Source: Labia minor
Lineage: Eukaryota > Arthropoda > Insecta > Dermaptera > Spongiphoridae
Assembly: GCA_963082975.1 (NCBI GenBank)
Contig: OY720347.1
Span: 15,482,225 to 15,546,224 of the forward strand
Reading direction: 5' to 3'
DNA: 64,000 nt
Part shown: piece after piece, positions 44,200 through 55,977 of the stretch
How the letters are laid out: every line of letters begins with the position of its first letter
Position numbering within the stretch: the first letter of the stretch is position 1
The notes under the pieces: generated by a model
Databases searched by the model: none
The model's input: only the letters and a program-made list of their open reading frames with translations
Told to the model about the DNA's origin: nothing
Program-made: the position numbers and the translations under genes

Positions 44200-44580
44200 A
44201 TCATTCATTAAGTGGGAAAGCCTCGTCGTTCGCAAATGATAAATCGTTTCCCAGTCTCACTTGCAATCCAGGAACGCTTTAAATGCCCCTCAACCGGCAT
44301 CGCATATGTTGACCATAAATTAATAAAAGAGAATATCTCAGTAGCCACGAAAAGACGGCTAATAATTTATCCCCTGAGCATGTCATGTCTAAAATTTGAT
44401 AAACAGAAAGTTGGATTTACCTCGAATAAAATTCCGTCCTCTTGGTAATGCCTTGGGATTTTATTAATATTACAAATTCCCTTGGATTTGTTGTGATTGC
44501 CATGGCTGCTCTGATTGATAACAGCTCGTTTAATACATTGTCCATACATTTTGTGTCAGATATGGGTTCACGTTGTTAGA
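44200..44580. promoter_or_regulatory. Unique complex island with Hox/Pbx-type motifs, candidate enhancer
   Basis: It contains gaccataaattaataaaag (about 44310-44329), gctaataatttatcccc, attttattaatattac and ctgattgataacagc (44512-44526), where tgattgat is a composite Exd/Hox-like site. The sequence is non-repetitive and of higher complexity than its flanks. A 78-codon plus frame (44212-44448) has no domain. The enhancer interpretation is inference. Confidence 0.35.
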
Positions 44581-44639
44581 TAAGCGCAGTGATTAGTTTA
44601 CGAATTATTTCAATTCGGCTCAACTCAATGATGAATGAT

Positions 44640-44664
44640 ACATATGTATATCTATATCTATATA

Positions 44665-44700
<36 letters not shown>

Positions 44701-44790
44701 TTAATAACTCATCAATGTCATCCTTTAGCGCGTGAATTATTCTATGACATGAACATGGAATATGTATATATATATATATATATATAATAA
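44640..44790. repeat. Two (TA)n microsatellites
   Basis: The TA runs are at about 44665-44695 and 44765-44787, separated by a complex 65-bp block. They are simple-sequence repeats. Confidence 0.85.
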
Positions 44791-45439
44791 TATGAAATAT
44801 TTTTAAATTAAAATATTCAATGTTATTAAATAGCTCGTCACGTATCTTCAAATGAAAACGCTGTCAAGAACATTTAAGAAACTACAAGAAATGCATTTGA
44901 CATACTCTTTATAGAGATATATTTATTATAATATTAATCATATAAACCAAATTATAAAAATTAAAAAAAAAAATCATAGTTGTAGTTATATTGAAATTAT
45001 TAAATAAAATGAAAATGCTTTTTTAATAAATTAATATAATAAATTAATATAATAATAATATAATAATAATAAATAATAAATTAATATTTGAAAAATTAAA
45101 TTAGAACAGAGAGGCATATTATTCTAAAAATGTTGTTTTTTAAATTATTCAAAAATTAATGAATTATTTATAAATTTATTTATTTAAAATTAAACAAATA
45201 CCTCTGACATATACATCCTATGAAGGGACAGCGCCGTTCAAGATGATTATCACCTAAACGGGGTAAAGTTATTGTATGATAAGTATAACGAATCCTCTCA
45301 ACATTGAGCTTGATCAGAAGTCACTACTTTTTGTTTTAAGAAGCTTCCAAATTTTAATCATGTTGGCTGAATGGTCCTCGTTCACAATGACCTCAGAGAG
45401 AGAAATTAAAAATATATTTTATTTTTTTATTATACAGAT
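44791..45439. other. AT-rich stretch with a complex patch
   Basis: Mostly A/T; a unique patch at 45205-45405 contains gacagcgccgttcaagatga and gtcctcgttcacaatgacct. No gene was recognised. Confidence 0.4.
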
Positions 45440-46015
45440 ATTTGATCAAAAGTAAATAACTTTGAACAAACTACAGAACAACTCCAAGAGTTAATAAATA
45501 AACTAACAATTTAGATAAAAAAAATAAATATAAATGAAAAAACACAATACATGATTTTTATCAATAGAAAATATACAGCATTGCCTATTCACATTAACAA
45601 TGAAATAATAAGAACAGTTAACACAGCTAAATATCTCGGAATGACTTTAGATATAAAGCTTCATTGGAAAGAGCATGTAAAAGTACAAAGAACTTAACCT
45701 CAAATACAAAAAAATGTACTTGCTACTCTGTAAAAGCTCATAGCTATACATAAAAAATAAATTTTTATGGGAATGCACAAGGAAAACCCAGATAAAAAAA
45801 CCCAAAAATTTCAAAATAAAGTACTAAGGTCACCGCTTTAAATGACAACGAATCGGTTTCATAAAAAACCTAAAAATAACAATAATTTCAAAAGTCATTG
45901 ACGCCTTTGCAAATAAACACAAGACTAGAATCCTCAATCATAAGAACAAAGAAATACAAAATCTAATAACTACAAATAAATTAGAAGGAAGACGATTTAA
46001 AAAGAAAAAAAACGT
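45440..46015 (+). pseudogene. Decayed Jockey-clade LINE 3' fragment
   Basis: Translation near 45530-45690 gives NEKTQYMIFINRKYTALPIH, then INNEIIRTVNTAKYLGMTLDIKLHWKEHVK, matching the post-palm part of the intact ORF2 (NETKSVHVNFTNRR and NEAKYLGMTLDARLRWKAHVK). Downstream, broken frames continue with NKVLRSP and a lysine-rich end like the RLKRNKPHE tail of the intact protein. Multiple stops and frameshifts mark it as an old, 5'-truncated copy of a related family. Confidence 0.82.
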
Positions 46016-46157
46016 GTAAATATTTGTATATACATAATTAATGTATATAATGTATAAAAATTAAATAATAGTAAATAATATTTATAAAAACAAAATGGAA
46101 AGCTTATCAATTAATGGCAAGGCTTTTACTTATATAAGACACAAATTAAAATAATAT

Positions 46158-46942
46158 CAGTGATTCCCAAACCGTAGTTTTTTCAAAATTTTTTCAATTT
46201 GACTCTTAAAAAAAAATAAGTTGACCTGTGGCCAGGTCCGAACCGACCGACGGTTTGAAGTAAATTAATTTCCAGTTACAGAAACTATTTCAAATTATTT
46301 TAAGATATCTATTAATGTAATAAAAAACAGATATGGATATAACATAGATATTTTTAATTTTATTTTATTTATAATATATATGCAAGACCAGGCTGTGACG
46401 TCATGAATGGCTGGATGACGTCATATAATTTGAAATTAAGAAAAAACTAATAAATATGATTTTTCTCGAGGATAAAACCAATACAAAGTGCATGATTCGT
46501 GGTGATATGTAAAAAATCTCCTCATGTGAAATTTGGAGTGAAAATAACCCTTCCCTTCCTATCGTCGATCGCTAATACTACCACTTCTGGTTTCCGGATT
46601 TGCACCAAAAGTTGATCAATTCATCTCACTGATGCATTAAGTAAATATACCAAATTTCATCAAAATCCGTTGAGCCGTTCAGGCTGTACACATCTATACG
46701 GACGGACAGATGGACGGACGGACGGACAGACATCATGCTAAAATTATTTTTTTCTGTTAAGAAAATGCATGATTCGTGGAGATATGTAAAAATCTCCACA
46801 TGTGAAATTTGGTGTGAAAACAATACCTCCCTTACTATCGTCGGTCGGTAAAAAAGGTCAAACTTTTTCTGGACTAGGGGGGGCGCGGAAAAAACTCGAT
46901 GTCTTATGGGAGCCGTATACCGAAAAAGTTTGGGAACCTCTG
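46158..46942. mobile_element. hAT-type MITE, family H2 copy 1, split by a HINE
   Basis: The left end cagtgattcccaaac (46158-46172) and right end gtttgggaacctctg (46928-46942) match the hAT MITE at 60367 both at the termini and in the right-hand block gggagccgtataccgaaaaa. A HINE family A element occupies 46222-46856 inside it. A clean 8-bp duplication is not evident (aataatat left, gtatatat right). Confidence 0.7.
46222..46856 (-). mobile_element. HINE family A, most complete copy, nested in a hAT MITE
   Basis: A perfect 10-bp subterminal inverted repeat is present: accgaccgac (46242-46251) and gtcggtcggt (46840-46849). Outside the left repeat is a perfect hairpin gacctg-tggc-caggtc (46223-46238), placed at the 3' end on the minus strand. 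Inside are two gacgtcat words (46397, 46416), a duplicated gcatgattcgtgg block (about 46491 and 46767) and a gacggac microsatellite (46700-46732). One-ended inverted repeats plus a 3' hairpin and a microsatellite fit non-autonomous Helentrons. It is non-coding. Confidence 0.7.
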
Positions 46943-47864
46943 GTATATATATATAATAAACTTTCTATAATAATAAAATCTCAGAATAACAAATGTGTTT
47001 ATTTATTGTGAAATTAAAATATAATTTATTTTTATTTTATAATTTGATTATTTTATTAATAATAATTATAATAAATATAATCCTATCAACACAATTTTAT
47101 AAATTATAAAAAAAGAAAAACTACAAGAGTTAAATGGAGTTATAATTATTTAAAATAATTAATATAAAAAGTGATTAATCACTGACATTACTAGACTTAT
47201 ATAAAATATATAAATAATGATGAAAAAAAGAAGTTGAAATACAACAAGAGAATATTTTATATTTGGCCTATATATATATATATATATATATAAATCTATT
47301 CTGCAAAATAAATTTGTAAGATGAAACTGTGTGAGAGATGAAATTTTAATAAGACGCCTTCGTTCTCACTTTGAAAGTAAGTTCATTTTACCCAGAAAAA
47401 AAGGCTCCTTTATCTTGTTGTTTTTTTTTATATATAAAGCAATAAATAATAATTTTTAACAGGAGCAAGATTAAATTTATATCTATTTCTATATTAAAGA
47501 TCTATAGTTATACAAAAAAAAAACATCAACAAATATTTAAAAAAAGAATTCCAATATTTCTGTTAGTTGTAAAGTTGATAATATTATAATAAATATAATA
47601 TTGGTAAACGAGATTGATGGTTATTAAGTTTATTTAAAAAAAAGAAGTAATTATTTAATATAATAACAAAGAAAATTAAAAAGAAAGACATTTTTTTTCT
47701 TACTTCAAATAGTATTTTTCTATTAGTATTCATAAACAGGTGATTGTAGTTGAGGGATGTGGCCGATAGAAATTTCATATTATAAATCTATTGAACAATT
47801 AATAATTAATTATTGTTATATATATATATATATATATAACAATCTATATATATATATATAACAA
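46943..47864. other. AT-rich stretch with TA microsatellites
   Basis: (TA)n runs lie at 47272-47292 and 47818-47862 with A/T-rich sequence between them. No gene was recognised. Confidence 0.5.
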
Positions 47865-48110
47865 TCAGTCGGCCTCGGGCTGTTGTCCAGTACGAACATG
47901 GGCCGGTCTCAGGATTGCCCAGGATTCATCGGAGCTCTACAGCAACGCAGTGAGTACAAAACCACCCAACCTATCAACCCAAAATCCCGATATTAACCCT
48001 TGGTCACACAGACTAAAAAATATTCCTACTTAAATAATCTCTTGAAAATAGCGCCAAAATGGGTGCCGAAACGTCGAGAAAACAATTTACAAAAATACGT
48101 GATCGATAAT
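47865..48110 (+). other. GC-richer segment with Penelope-like hammerhead-style motif
   Basis: The segment ends with gcgccaaaatgggtgccgaaacgtcg, split here as gcgccaaaatggg (48052-48064) and tgccgaaacgtcg (48064-48076). The gccgaaacgtc core after a short stem resembles the GAAAC-GTC half of the minimal hammerhead ribozymes known in Penelope-like retroelement termini; the CTGANGA half is not intact (ttgaaaa precedes it). Upstream, unique sequence with tcaggattgcccaggattc and a donor-like gcagtgagta (47954-47963) lies between TA microsatellites. The class is uncertain. Confidence 0.3.
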
Positions 48111-48129
48111 AACATCACAGAAATCTAAA

Positions 48130-48213
48130 CCAACATATATATATGTATATATATATATATACATATATATATATAGATAGATAGATAGATAGAAAGATAG
48201 ATAGATAGATAGA
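48130..48213. repeat. (TA)n and (GATA)n microsatellites
   Basis: TA repeats (48134-48173) run into GATA repeats (48172-48213) directly left of the Tc1-like element. Confidence 0.9.
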
Positions 48214-48217
48214 TTGA

Positions 48218-49172
48218 GAACAAAATAATACGAACACATTTGAAAAAATGAAAAATCTTTATAAATAGGGGGATAGACTACTTTTTGACTGAAGTACAGA
48301 ATTAATCCGACATGGGATATACGAGAATGCCTAAAGGTCATGGACAACATTTAGTGGAATATTCAAAGATTTCTCTTGCAGAGAGGTAAGTAAAAATCGG
48401 TAACGAAATTTGGAGTTTAAACTAACATTTAACTGTAGAAGGCAGACGAGTTGTTTAACTTCATCCTCATGCCCTTCGAATCATTTTTGAACCCACATAC
48501 TAGTGCAGATAGGGGCATTATCGTCTTGAAAAGCCGGTTACTCTTTAATGAATACAGTTTTAACAAAACGATGGTCATGATCCTTTAAAATGCTTAACAG
48601 TTCTTGAATTTGAGAATAACAAGTGGTCCAAGAAAGCAAAAGTTGCTGTCATCAAAGGTTGACGAATTGCCACTCTGCCATAAATGTTTGAAGCATGAAG
48701 TTCCCTTTTGACAGTTTTGTCGAAAGAGGGTCCTGGACATTACTGTTTAATTCGGATATTATCTCGAATAGCGATTGCTAGTGCATTTGGGCTACATGCT
48801 ATTCAAAAACCCGTCAATTTCCATCATTAAGTTTTAACTTTCTTACACCGTTATGCTTTGAAGACGTAGTCTTACTATTTTCGTGTACACAGTAATAACG
48901 GCTGATACGGTACTTCTTACAAACCCCAAAAGGTTTGCTCTTTCTGTAACCGATGCATCAATTAAATGTATTTCAATTATTACTCCTTTTTGGAACTCTG
49001 ACAGGTCTGAAATTTTAACTTAACAGAGACAGTTCTATCGAATCCAGGTGACTGCTGATGAAAGTCTGATAGCTACCTTCTTTTGACAATCACTATATGA
49101 CAGATGGCGCGGTTGTACTGCAGGTGTGAAATACTTTATACTTTTTCACAGGTGTTCGTATTATTTTGGGTT
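48218..49172 (-). mobile_element. Tc1-like transposon, decayed
   Basis: Inverted ends caaaataatacgaacac (48221-48237) and gtgttcgtattattttg (49152-49168) bound it. The minus strand carries broken Tc1 transposase: RDNIRIKQ*CPGPSFDKTVKRELHASNIYGRVAIRQPL (about 48770-48655; the HLHEAGIYGRxAIRKPL-type region) and GFSRR-frame/FQDDNAPICTSMWVQK (about 48535-48475; the FQQDNDPKHTS catalytic-Asp motif). Several frameshifts and stops are present. Length is under 1 kb, shorter than a complete element, so part of the N-terminal gene is missing or unrecognisable. Confidence 0.82.
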
Positions 49173-50003
49173 GGGAAGAGGAACGCCAATTAATAAAAAC
49201 AATCAAGAATAATTAGAAATATTTCCAAATTTAGTTTTTTAAAATAATAAATGATGTAAAAAATAAAAATAAATAAATACTATATCGATTTGATTAATTT
49301 ATCAAAATAGCAATCTATATCTAAAAAAATAATTCAAATTAAATTCAAATTAAATATCAATTTAGAGGTATTTATATTTGTAAATCGTTTTCTATATTAA
49401 GATAATATTAAATTTTATTATGAATTCAATTGAACTAAATGTAAGTAAATTCGATACAATTTGCTTAACTAAAATAAAATAGTATAAAATTTAGAAAATT
49501 ACTTTATAAAAACAGAGAAATAATATAATCATATAAAATTAAATATTTAAGTGAAAATGTTTTCAAAGAGAGATTATTATTATATAAAAATTTAAATATA
49601 AATATCTCCTTTTGAACTTTTTTATTTAGTATAAAAAATAACTCTTTTGATTTGAAAAATGAAATTTAATAATTTACTGTTCATTTTATATCTATATATA
49701 TATATATATATATATATATTCTGTTTTTGTTTATTGAATTTTTGAAATGTCAATTTATTGGTAGTTAAATAATGCACCTAATAGATCATTAAAAGAAATT
49801 AGAATTTAAAAGTTGCATTAGTATAACAAAAATATTTTCACATAAACTAATACTACTACTACTAACTATATTTTATAAATACTTAAATCTATATGCAATA
49901 TTTTTTTAAATTATTTTAAATAATATTTTTAAGAACATAAATTTGTGGAATGCATGTTCTTCTCCTTCTAATCCTTAAATTAGATTAGAATTAATAAATA
50001 AAA
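49173..50003. other. AT-rich stretch, nothing recognised
   Basis: Low-complexity A/T with a (TA)n run at 49694-49718. Confidence 0.5.
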
Positions 50004-50095
50004 TCAGGTCCGAACCGACCGACGGTTTGAAGTAAATTAATTTCCAGCTACAAAAACAATTTCAAATAATTTTAATATATCTATTAATAATAAAT
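50004..50095 (-). mobile_element. HINE family A terminal fragment
   Basis: gtccgaaccgaccgacggtt, then gaagtaaattaatttccagc, matches the hairpin-side end of the copy at 46222 almost exactly for about 90 bp, then the similarity stops. Only this end remains. Confidence 0.75.
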
Positions 50096-50239
50096 AAAAA
50101 AATGTGGATGGATAAAAAAGGGGAATAACACTATTAAGGTATGAGTTGCATGAAATTCAAGACTAGCATACCCGATCTGAATTTTGCCTTTTTGTATTGA
50201 AGTGGTTCGAATGAACGGACGTTAGAAAAGGTAATTCAG

Positions 50240-50575
50240 CACAGTACCCAAATGGAAATAGTTTGAAGGAACCGTCCGTTGCGTGTCCGTATAGACGTAC
50301 GTGTATAGGTTGAACGGCTCAAAGGATTTTGATAAAATTATATTTACTTAATGCATCAGTAGCATGGATTCATCAACTTTTGGTATATATCCCGGAACCG
50401 GAAGTTGTAATTTACAATGTATTAATTTTATATTTATTGTCGGAAAATATTTCACTTAAAATATAGTAGTAATTAATAATTGAGTAATATATATATATAA
50501 TGTTGTTTGGAAATTAATTTATTTCAAATTGTATGACGGTTCTGTGTCTGGCCTGGTCTGGCCACAGCTCATTTA
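50240..50575 (+). mobile_element. HINE family A fragment (inverted)
   Basis: Reverse-complement similarity to 62797-63180: cgtccgttgcgtgtccgtat, gaacggctcaaaggattttg, cttttggtatatatcccgga, accggaagttg, tgtcggaaaatatttcactt and the end ggttctgtgtctggcc with cacagctcattta at 50575. It lacks the accgaccga outer end. The fragment at 50004-50095 is in the opposite orientation, so the pair may derive from two copies or a rearranged one. Confidence 0.7.
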
Positions 50576-51329
50576 TTCATAATTATTTCTTTGTAACTTA
50601 CCAAAAATAAATTATACATAGGTTGAGATTTTAAACGAACCAAGTGCAAAACAAATACAAGGTGAACAGATAAAATTCTAATGCACCTATGAATATTGAT
50701 AACAACTGAATATAAACATATTTACTTTCAAGTTTTAAGAAGAAAGTAAGTTATATGTTATTTCTGAACAGAACTTAAATGACCAAAGGAAGTGACCTTT
50801 TCCTTTTATTGAAGCAAAATTAAATAGAATTAGAACAAAATATCCAAAAAATTCTTTAAAAAAAAAACTTTCTACTTTGTGTGTTTAACTTTTGAAATTT
50901 TCAATTCTTTAATTGATTCTTAGCTTTTCCTGATGGATTTCCCCTTTAAAAAAAAAAAAAAAACTAAATAAAAAAGTTAAACAGAAATAAAGACAAGAAA
51001 GTAGTTTTTATATTTAAAACTTTTCGTTATTCTGGTAAAATTAGCAATATAAATTATAAATGAAACCCTTTTATTTTTATTGAGAGAAACCAAACCAAGA
51101 AAACTAGAGAATAAATTAATTGAAAATAAATTTGGGAGTTAATCTAAAAGATTATTATTATATAAATATTTATTTTTATTTTAATAATATTATTTTATAC
51201 ATTCATTTATCTTATATATAGGATATATATTAAATAAAAATTATTAAAGTTTAAAATAAAATTGATTAAATTGAGAGAGAGAAAAAAAAAACCTAGAACT
51301 TTTGGACAATATTTTTCCCATTAATAGCA
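50576..51329. other. AT-rich stretch, nothing recognised
   Basis: Low-complexity A/T with a poly-A run at 50948-50963; no features supported. Confidence 0.5.
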
Positions 51330-51660
51330 GAAAATGGTGAAAGCGGCTTTCAAATGGAGCAGTCGATCAGAAGCGAGATGAAGACAATAGAAAAGCATCA
51401 AAGCACAAATCAATTTAAGCTCGAAATAAAAAAATCCATTAATGTCCGCATCGGTTTGTTATTGCACGCAGACTCCTTGAGCCATTGGGCTTGCCGGGGG
51501 CAACGAAGGGTAGCAAGGGAACAGTAACGACAGGGAGGAACGAGGCTGAACTTTGCTGAGCACCCCTCATTTCTGTCTTATTGAAACTTGTCGCTTAATC
51601 TTGGTCTCTGTCTGATAGGGATTTGTCCTCTCTCACCATAAAAGGATATTTTAAATACAC
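51330..51660. promoter_or_regulatory. GC-richer unique island, candidate regulatory element
   Basis: The complex non-repetitive sequence includes aaatccattaatgtccgcat (51428-51447), ggcttgccgggggcaacgaa and ggaacagtaacgacagggag. No long open frame crosses it. Its regulatory nature is inferred from composition and the TAAT core. Confidence 0.3.
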
Positions 51661-52345
51661 TCAACTTCTTCACCTTTACTTACTTGCAATATTTATCATA
51701 AGCTACTTATAAAATTATTAGTATTTTTATATTATTAAACTTTTTTTAAAAGACTCCATTAGAATTCGTTGTTTAATTTTCATTCTTGACTGTCTTTTAA
51801 AAGCACTCGTTACAAATTTTATTCTTTTTTTTATTTTAAATGTATATACATTTATATATATAATATAATTTATGATTTAATATAAATAATGTAGATTTCA
51901 ATAAGCTTATATATAAAATGAAAATAAATCAAAATCATTGAACTTTTAACGAAATCATTTTCCCATATAACTTGTACAATACAAGTGATTGATGGGTTTA
52001 TCCAAGAATCTAATTACAAAATTGAAAATTCAACTGTCATAAATAATGAACATCGATGGTCATATATCAATAAGATCTCTTTTTCTGAAAAAAGAGTTTA
52101 ATATCAGGTAATGCTTAATATTAAAAGATTTATCATTTATTTTTTAACCAAATATTTATGATCTATTTTTTATTTAAATCATTAGCTTTAATTAAAATGA
52201 TGAACCACTTATGAAAGGAAAAACTAATCAAATCAATTTCTACCTAGGCGAGGTGTTGTATGATCAGGACAAAGGGATCTTTTCAACCTTTACTTTTATA
52301 ATCTTTATTGGAGATTAACACTTCTTATTTCAAGTAGCTTTCTAA
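51661..52345. other. AT-rich stretch, nothing recognised
   Basis: A/T-rich sequence with a complex patch at 52220-52330 (aggcgaggtgttgtatgatc). It ends at the A that precedes the Helitron 5' TC. Confidence 0.45.
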
Positions 52346-54391
52346 TCTATATATATAAAGGAGACTGTTTGTATGTATGTATGTATGTAATTCGTTTACT
52401 TTTTTGCTGTCATAGTTTAATATGTTAAAATGTAAGTTATTTACATTTTAACATAAAATAGAAAATATATTATTTAAGGATTAAAGAATAAAAATAGAAA
52501 GTAAATTAGTGAATATTTTAAAAATTAGACAATTTGTGGAAATTGAAATAACTAAGAAATGAGAGGTGGAGGGGATGAGGAGAGAGGTGAGAGTGTGTGT
52601 GAGCGGGAGAGAGAGAGATTTAAAGTTTATATATAGTTCTCCGTGTTGTTCATTCAAGAGCCAGGCGTGGCCCACTGACTGGCGGACTCATTTTACACAA
52701 TGTATATAACTAGCAATCAAAGAATTATTATAAATTTTAACTTTTTATTTTAAATTCTAATATTCAAATATCATTTCAATTAAATAATTTATTCTAAAAG
52801 TTCTCATTTTAATTAATATAATAAAATATTTAAATCATATTTAACTTAAATTATTTTGTATTTATTCTTTCCATATTTGAATAGGTACTTCTTTTATTTT
52901 AAGGGAGGGAATTAACTATGATCTAAAAAAATTAATAAATGAACTTAATAATAAAAAATCAAATAAATCCATTAATTTAAATTAATACTATTAATGAATG
53001 TATATATTGTTAATTTATCTTTAGTTTTATCAATACTTTTATACCGTTAATTTTTATAAATTAATTTTTATAAATTGTCTCAAGTCTCTAACTTTGCATT
53101 TTCTCTAATTTTATTATAATTAAAAATATTCAATAAAAATCAAACAATGAAATTAAAATATCGAAATGAAATGATCAAGAAATATTATACTCTATTATAA
53201 CATATACAATACTTATAAACTATAGGCGGAGGAAATATTAGACGATATCATTGCGGGTTCATGCCAAATCGATCAACATTAATTAAGATATTTTCATTAT
53301 GACAGATATTAAAAAAACCGCGAATTCAATATCTCTGTTCACTAATTATTTGTAGACTTTAGTAAAACCTACGCATGACTCAATAGATCCGGATAAACTT
53401 TTTCAAATTTTGATCTTAAAATTTATCTTGAAGGTAGTAAAGAAAGAGTAAGATGTGGAAATCAATTGTAAAATATTAGGTGACCCAGACGACTTAAATA
53501 TAATAGGAGATTCGGCAATTGCAATTACAGATAGCGAGGAAAAATTAATCGAGGTAGGAAAAGAGATGAGGTTTGAAATTAATAATGATAAATCAATATA
53601 TTTAGAAACAAACAGGAGCAGTATTAACATACAAAATGTAGAATTTGAATATGTAGAAAAATTGAATGTAATCACGAAGGATAATAATATTTGAGAAGAA
53701 TTGAAATCGAAGTTGCAATCGGAAAACGCCTGTTATCATGCAGTAAAGAGGCTTATCTCATCAAAATTATTATAAAAGGGAATGAAAATTAAAATATATA
53801 AAACAATTATTTTGTCTGTTGTATTATATGAGTGTTAGACATGGTCTATGATCTTTGGAGATGAGAGTGGATTCAGAGAATAGGATTCTCCCCAGCATTT
53901 ATGGGCCAAAGAAAGATGAGTACATCAGGGAAAAATCGTACGAGAGATGGAACAGAGGCTCAGGATAAGGACACTTGGAGAAATGTGGTTGTAGCTGCCA
54001 AGAACTTTCGAGTACCGTTGAGCCACGCATGGTCTATGACCCTGGGAGATGAGAGTAGATTCAGATTATTCTTTCCAGCATTTATTGGCCAAAGAAAGAT
54101 GAGGTCACCGGGGACACTTGGAGAAATGTGGTTGTAGCTGCCAAGAACTTTCGAGTAGATAGATATAACATATTCAATAATAATATATATAATTAATTTA
54201 CTAAATAAATTAAAATATATTTTAAATAATCACACAATAAGAAATGAATGTTTTATGTTATACATTGTTTGAAACAAAATGGATGAAAACCTTTTACTAC
54301 TTTCAACCAAATACTATGTACCACTCGGGGGTACAGGGGGCGGAGCCCCCGTCTAGATGTGAAGAGCGACGAAGGAGCTCTGAGCAGCTAG
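52346..54391 (+). mobile_element. Non-autonomous Helitron carrying an RTE fragment, both ends visible
   Basis: The 5' end TCTATATATATAAAGGAGAC starts at 52346 after A, followed by (gtat)n (52370-52389). The 3' end has the hairpin remnant (agagcgacgaaggagctct, 54363-54381), then CTAG (54388-54391) followed by T. A-TC...CTAG-T is the canonical Helitron insertion pattern. From 52915 to the end it aligns with 1-1522, and both carry the same deleted RTE reverse-transcriptase piece. A (GA)-rich segment and ggcgtggcccactgactggc lie in the 5' third. No Rep/helicase is encoded. Confidence 0.75.
53225..54165 (+). pseudogene. RTE-clade reverse-transcriptase fragment inside the second Helitron
   Basis: It shares with 300-1290 the CGFMPNRST-like start, LFVDFSKTYA, the direct join from RCGNQL to ILGDPDDLNIIGDSAIAITDSEEKLIEVGKEMRFEINNDKS, then the GHV-region blocks in degraded form. 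Here the YADD block reads DPDD. The 3' part is rearranged: ggtcaccggg and ccaagaactttcgag each occur twice (about 53925/54106 and 53998/54139). It is not functional. Confidence 0.78.
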
Positions 54392-55977
54392 TCTTTTATA
54401 ACATAGTGCTAATGGTGGAACGTGTACCAAACCCTAGAAAATGAAAATTTCCTTAAAAAACCCGCGTTCATGAGGCAATAATATACAAGACTTAATGCTA
54501 CACTTTCAAGAAATCTATGCTATACTTAAAATGAAATAAATAATGTATAGTGAAAATTTAGTATTATGATTTGTCAAAGAGAAAAATTAGTTAATTTTTC
54601 ATTATAACCCTAATTTCATAACTTATACTTAGTTTACTTTGAATCATATTTATTTATATAAAAATATACAAATTTTACATTCATTTAGATAATTTTTAAA
54701 GATTAAGATGTTTTTCGTCTCATATTTTATATGTATTAGAATCAGCTCTCAACAATTTAATTTGTAGATATTCTCATATGAATACATGAATTTTCAAAAA
54801 TCTGGATTTTATATTATACTCGTATATAAAAATGAAGTTAATTAATTGTAATTCTTCTATTTCAAAAGACATTCTTCACAAATATATTATGTCTTATTTT
54901 TCTATCTTTGAAGTTATTAAAAAATTTACCATTAAATAAGAATCATTTTTAATTAAACAGCAGGTGAAATAATTAATTGATTGAAATATCTGCTTTTGAG
55001 GCATTTCGAATGTTATATCATCATCAAAGCCAAAATGTGTAAAAAATTATTCTTATTTAATGATATATTTTTGATATTTAATTTTAATTTATTAAAATGT
55101 TAATGGTAAATCTATTAATTTCTCTCTTTGACTTTTATTATACCGAAACGAAATTAGAAAAAGATAATATCACAAATTTAGTTTAAAAATTTAAAATACA
55201 AAAACAGAGTTCTTAAGCTATATTTTAAATACAATTCAAGCCCTTCTACCTAAATTTCCCCAAGATTAATTTACTATAATCAGTCGTTGAATCTAATTAT
55301 TCATTATTTATCTGAGAATAAATATTATAATATTATACTAATCTTATTAGAGCTGGATGTTATTCATATTCATATTTATATTCATATTAATCAAGTGTCC
55401 ACACTTTTGTTTTATAAATAATTTTAATATTTTAACAAAAAAATATTAATATAATTTGCTTTTTTTTCTAACAGATACTCGCACGTTTTTATTGGAAATG
55501 ATAAAAAAAGGTCAATTGTCTCTTGTCTATATTTATTACTAATTGGTACATATATATTACTTTGAATTTTCGAGACCTAATTAATATGTTTATATTTTGC
55601 AAAATTAAAATTAATTGAGGGATAATATATAATCAAAATATACATTTATATATAATCAGTTTGCATAGAATTTGTATTTGTTTAATATAAGTTCATTACA
55701 ATTTTAATATATATATATAGTATATATATATAAATATATATATTCTAGATACATCGTTTTATTAATAGTTTTCATTTGCGCAAATAAATTTAAATGAAAA
55801 AGAAATAATTATTTTGCCTGAATATTATGCATATATTTTTAATTATTTATTGCTAATAAATAAATTATTAATATTATATTTTCATTAATAATATTGCAAA
55901 AATTTAATTTGTTTGAATTATTTTATATAATATATTTAATAATTTTTTTTTTATATATTTTTTTAACATACCTATAA
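54392..55977. other. Long AT-rich stretch, nothing recognised
   Basis: Low-complexity A/T, with (TA)n at 55711-55741 and a short (ATTCAT)n-like run at 55360-55390. No genes were supported. Confidence 0.5.

Noticed and set aside
46158-46942. 8-bp target-site duplication for this hAT MITE
   Set aside because: The flanking octamers aataatat and gtatatat match only at their last four AT positions.
48087-48350. 87-codon minus frame ending in YIYMYIYIY
   Set aside because: It is read partly from the Tc1-like element end and partly from GATA/TA microsatellites.
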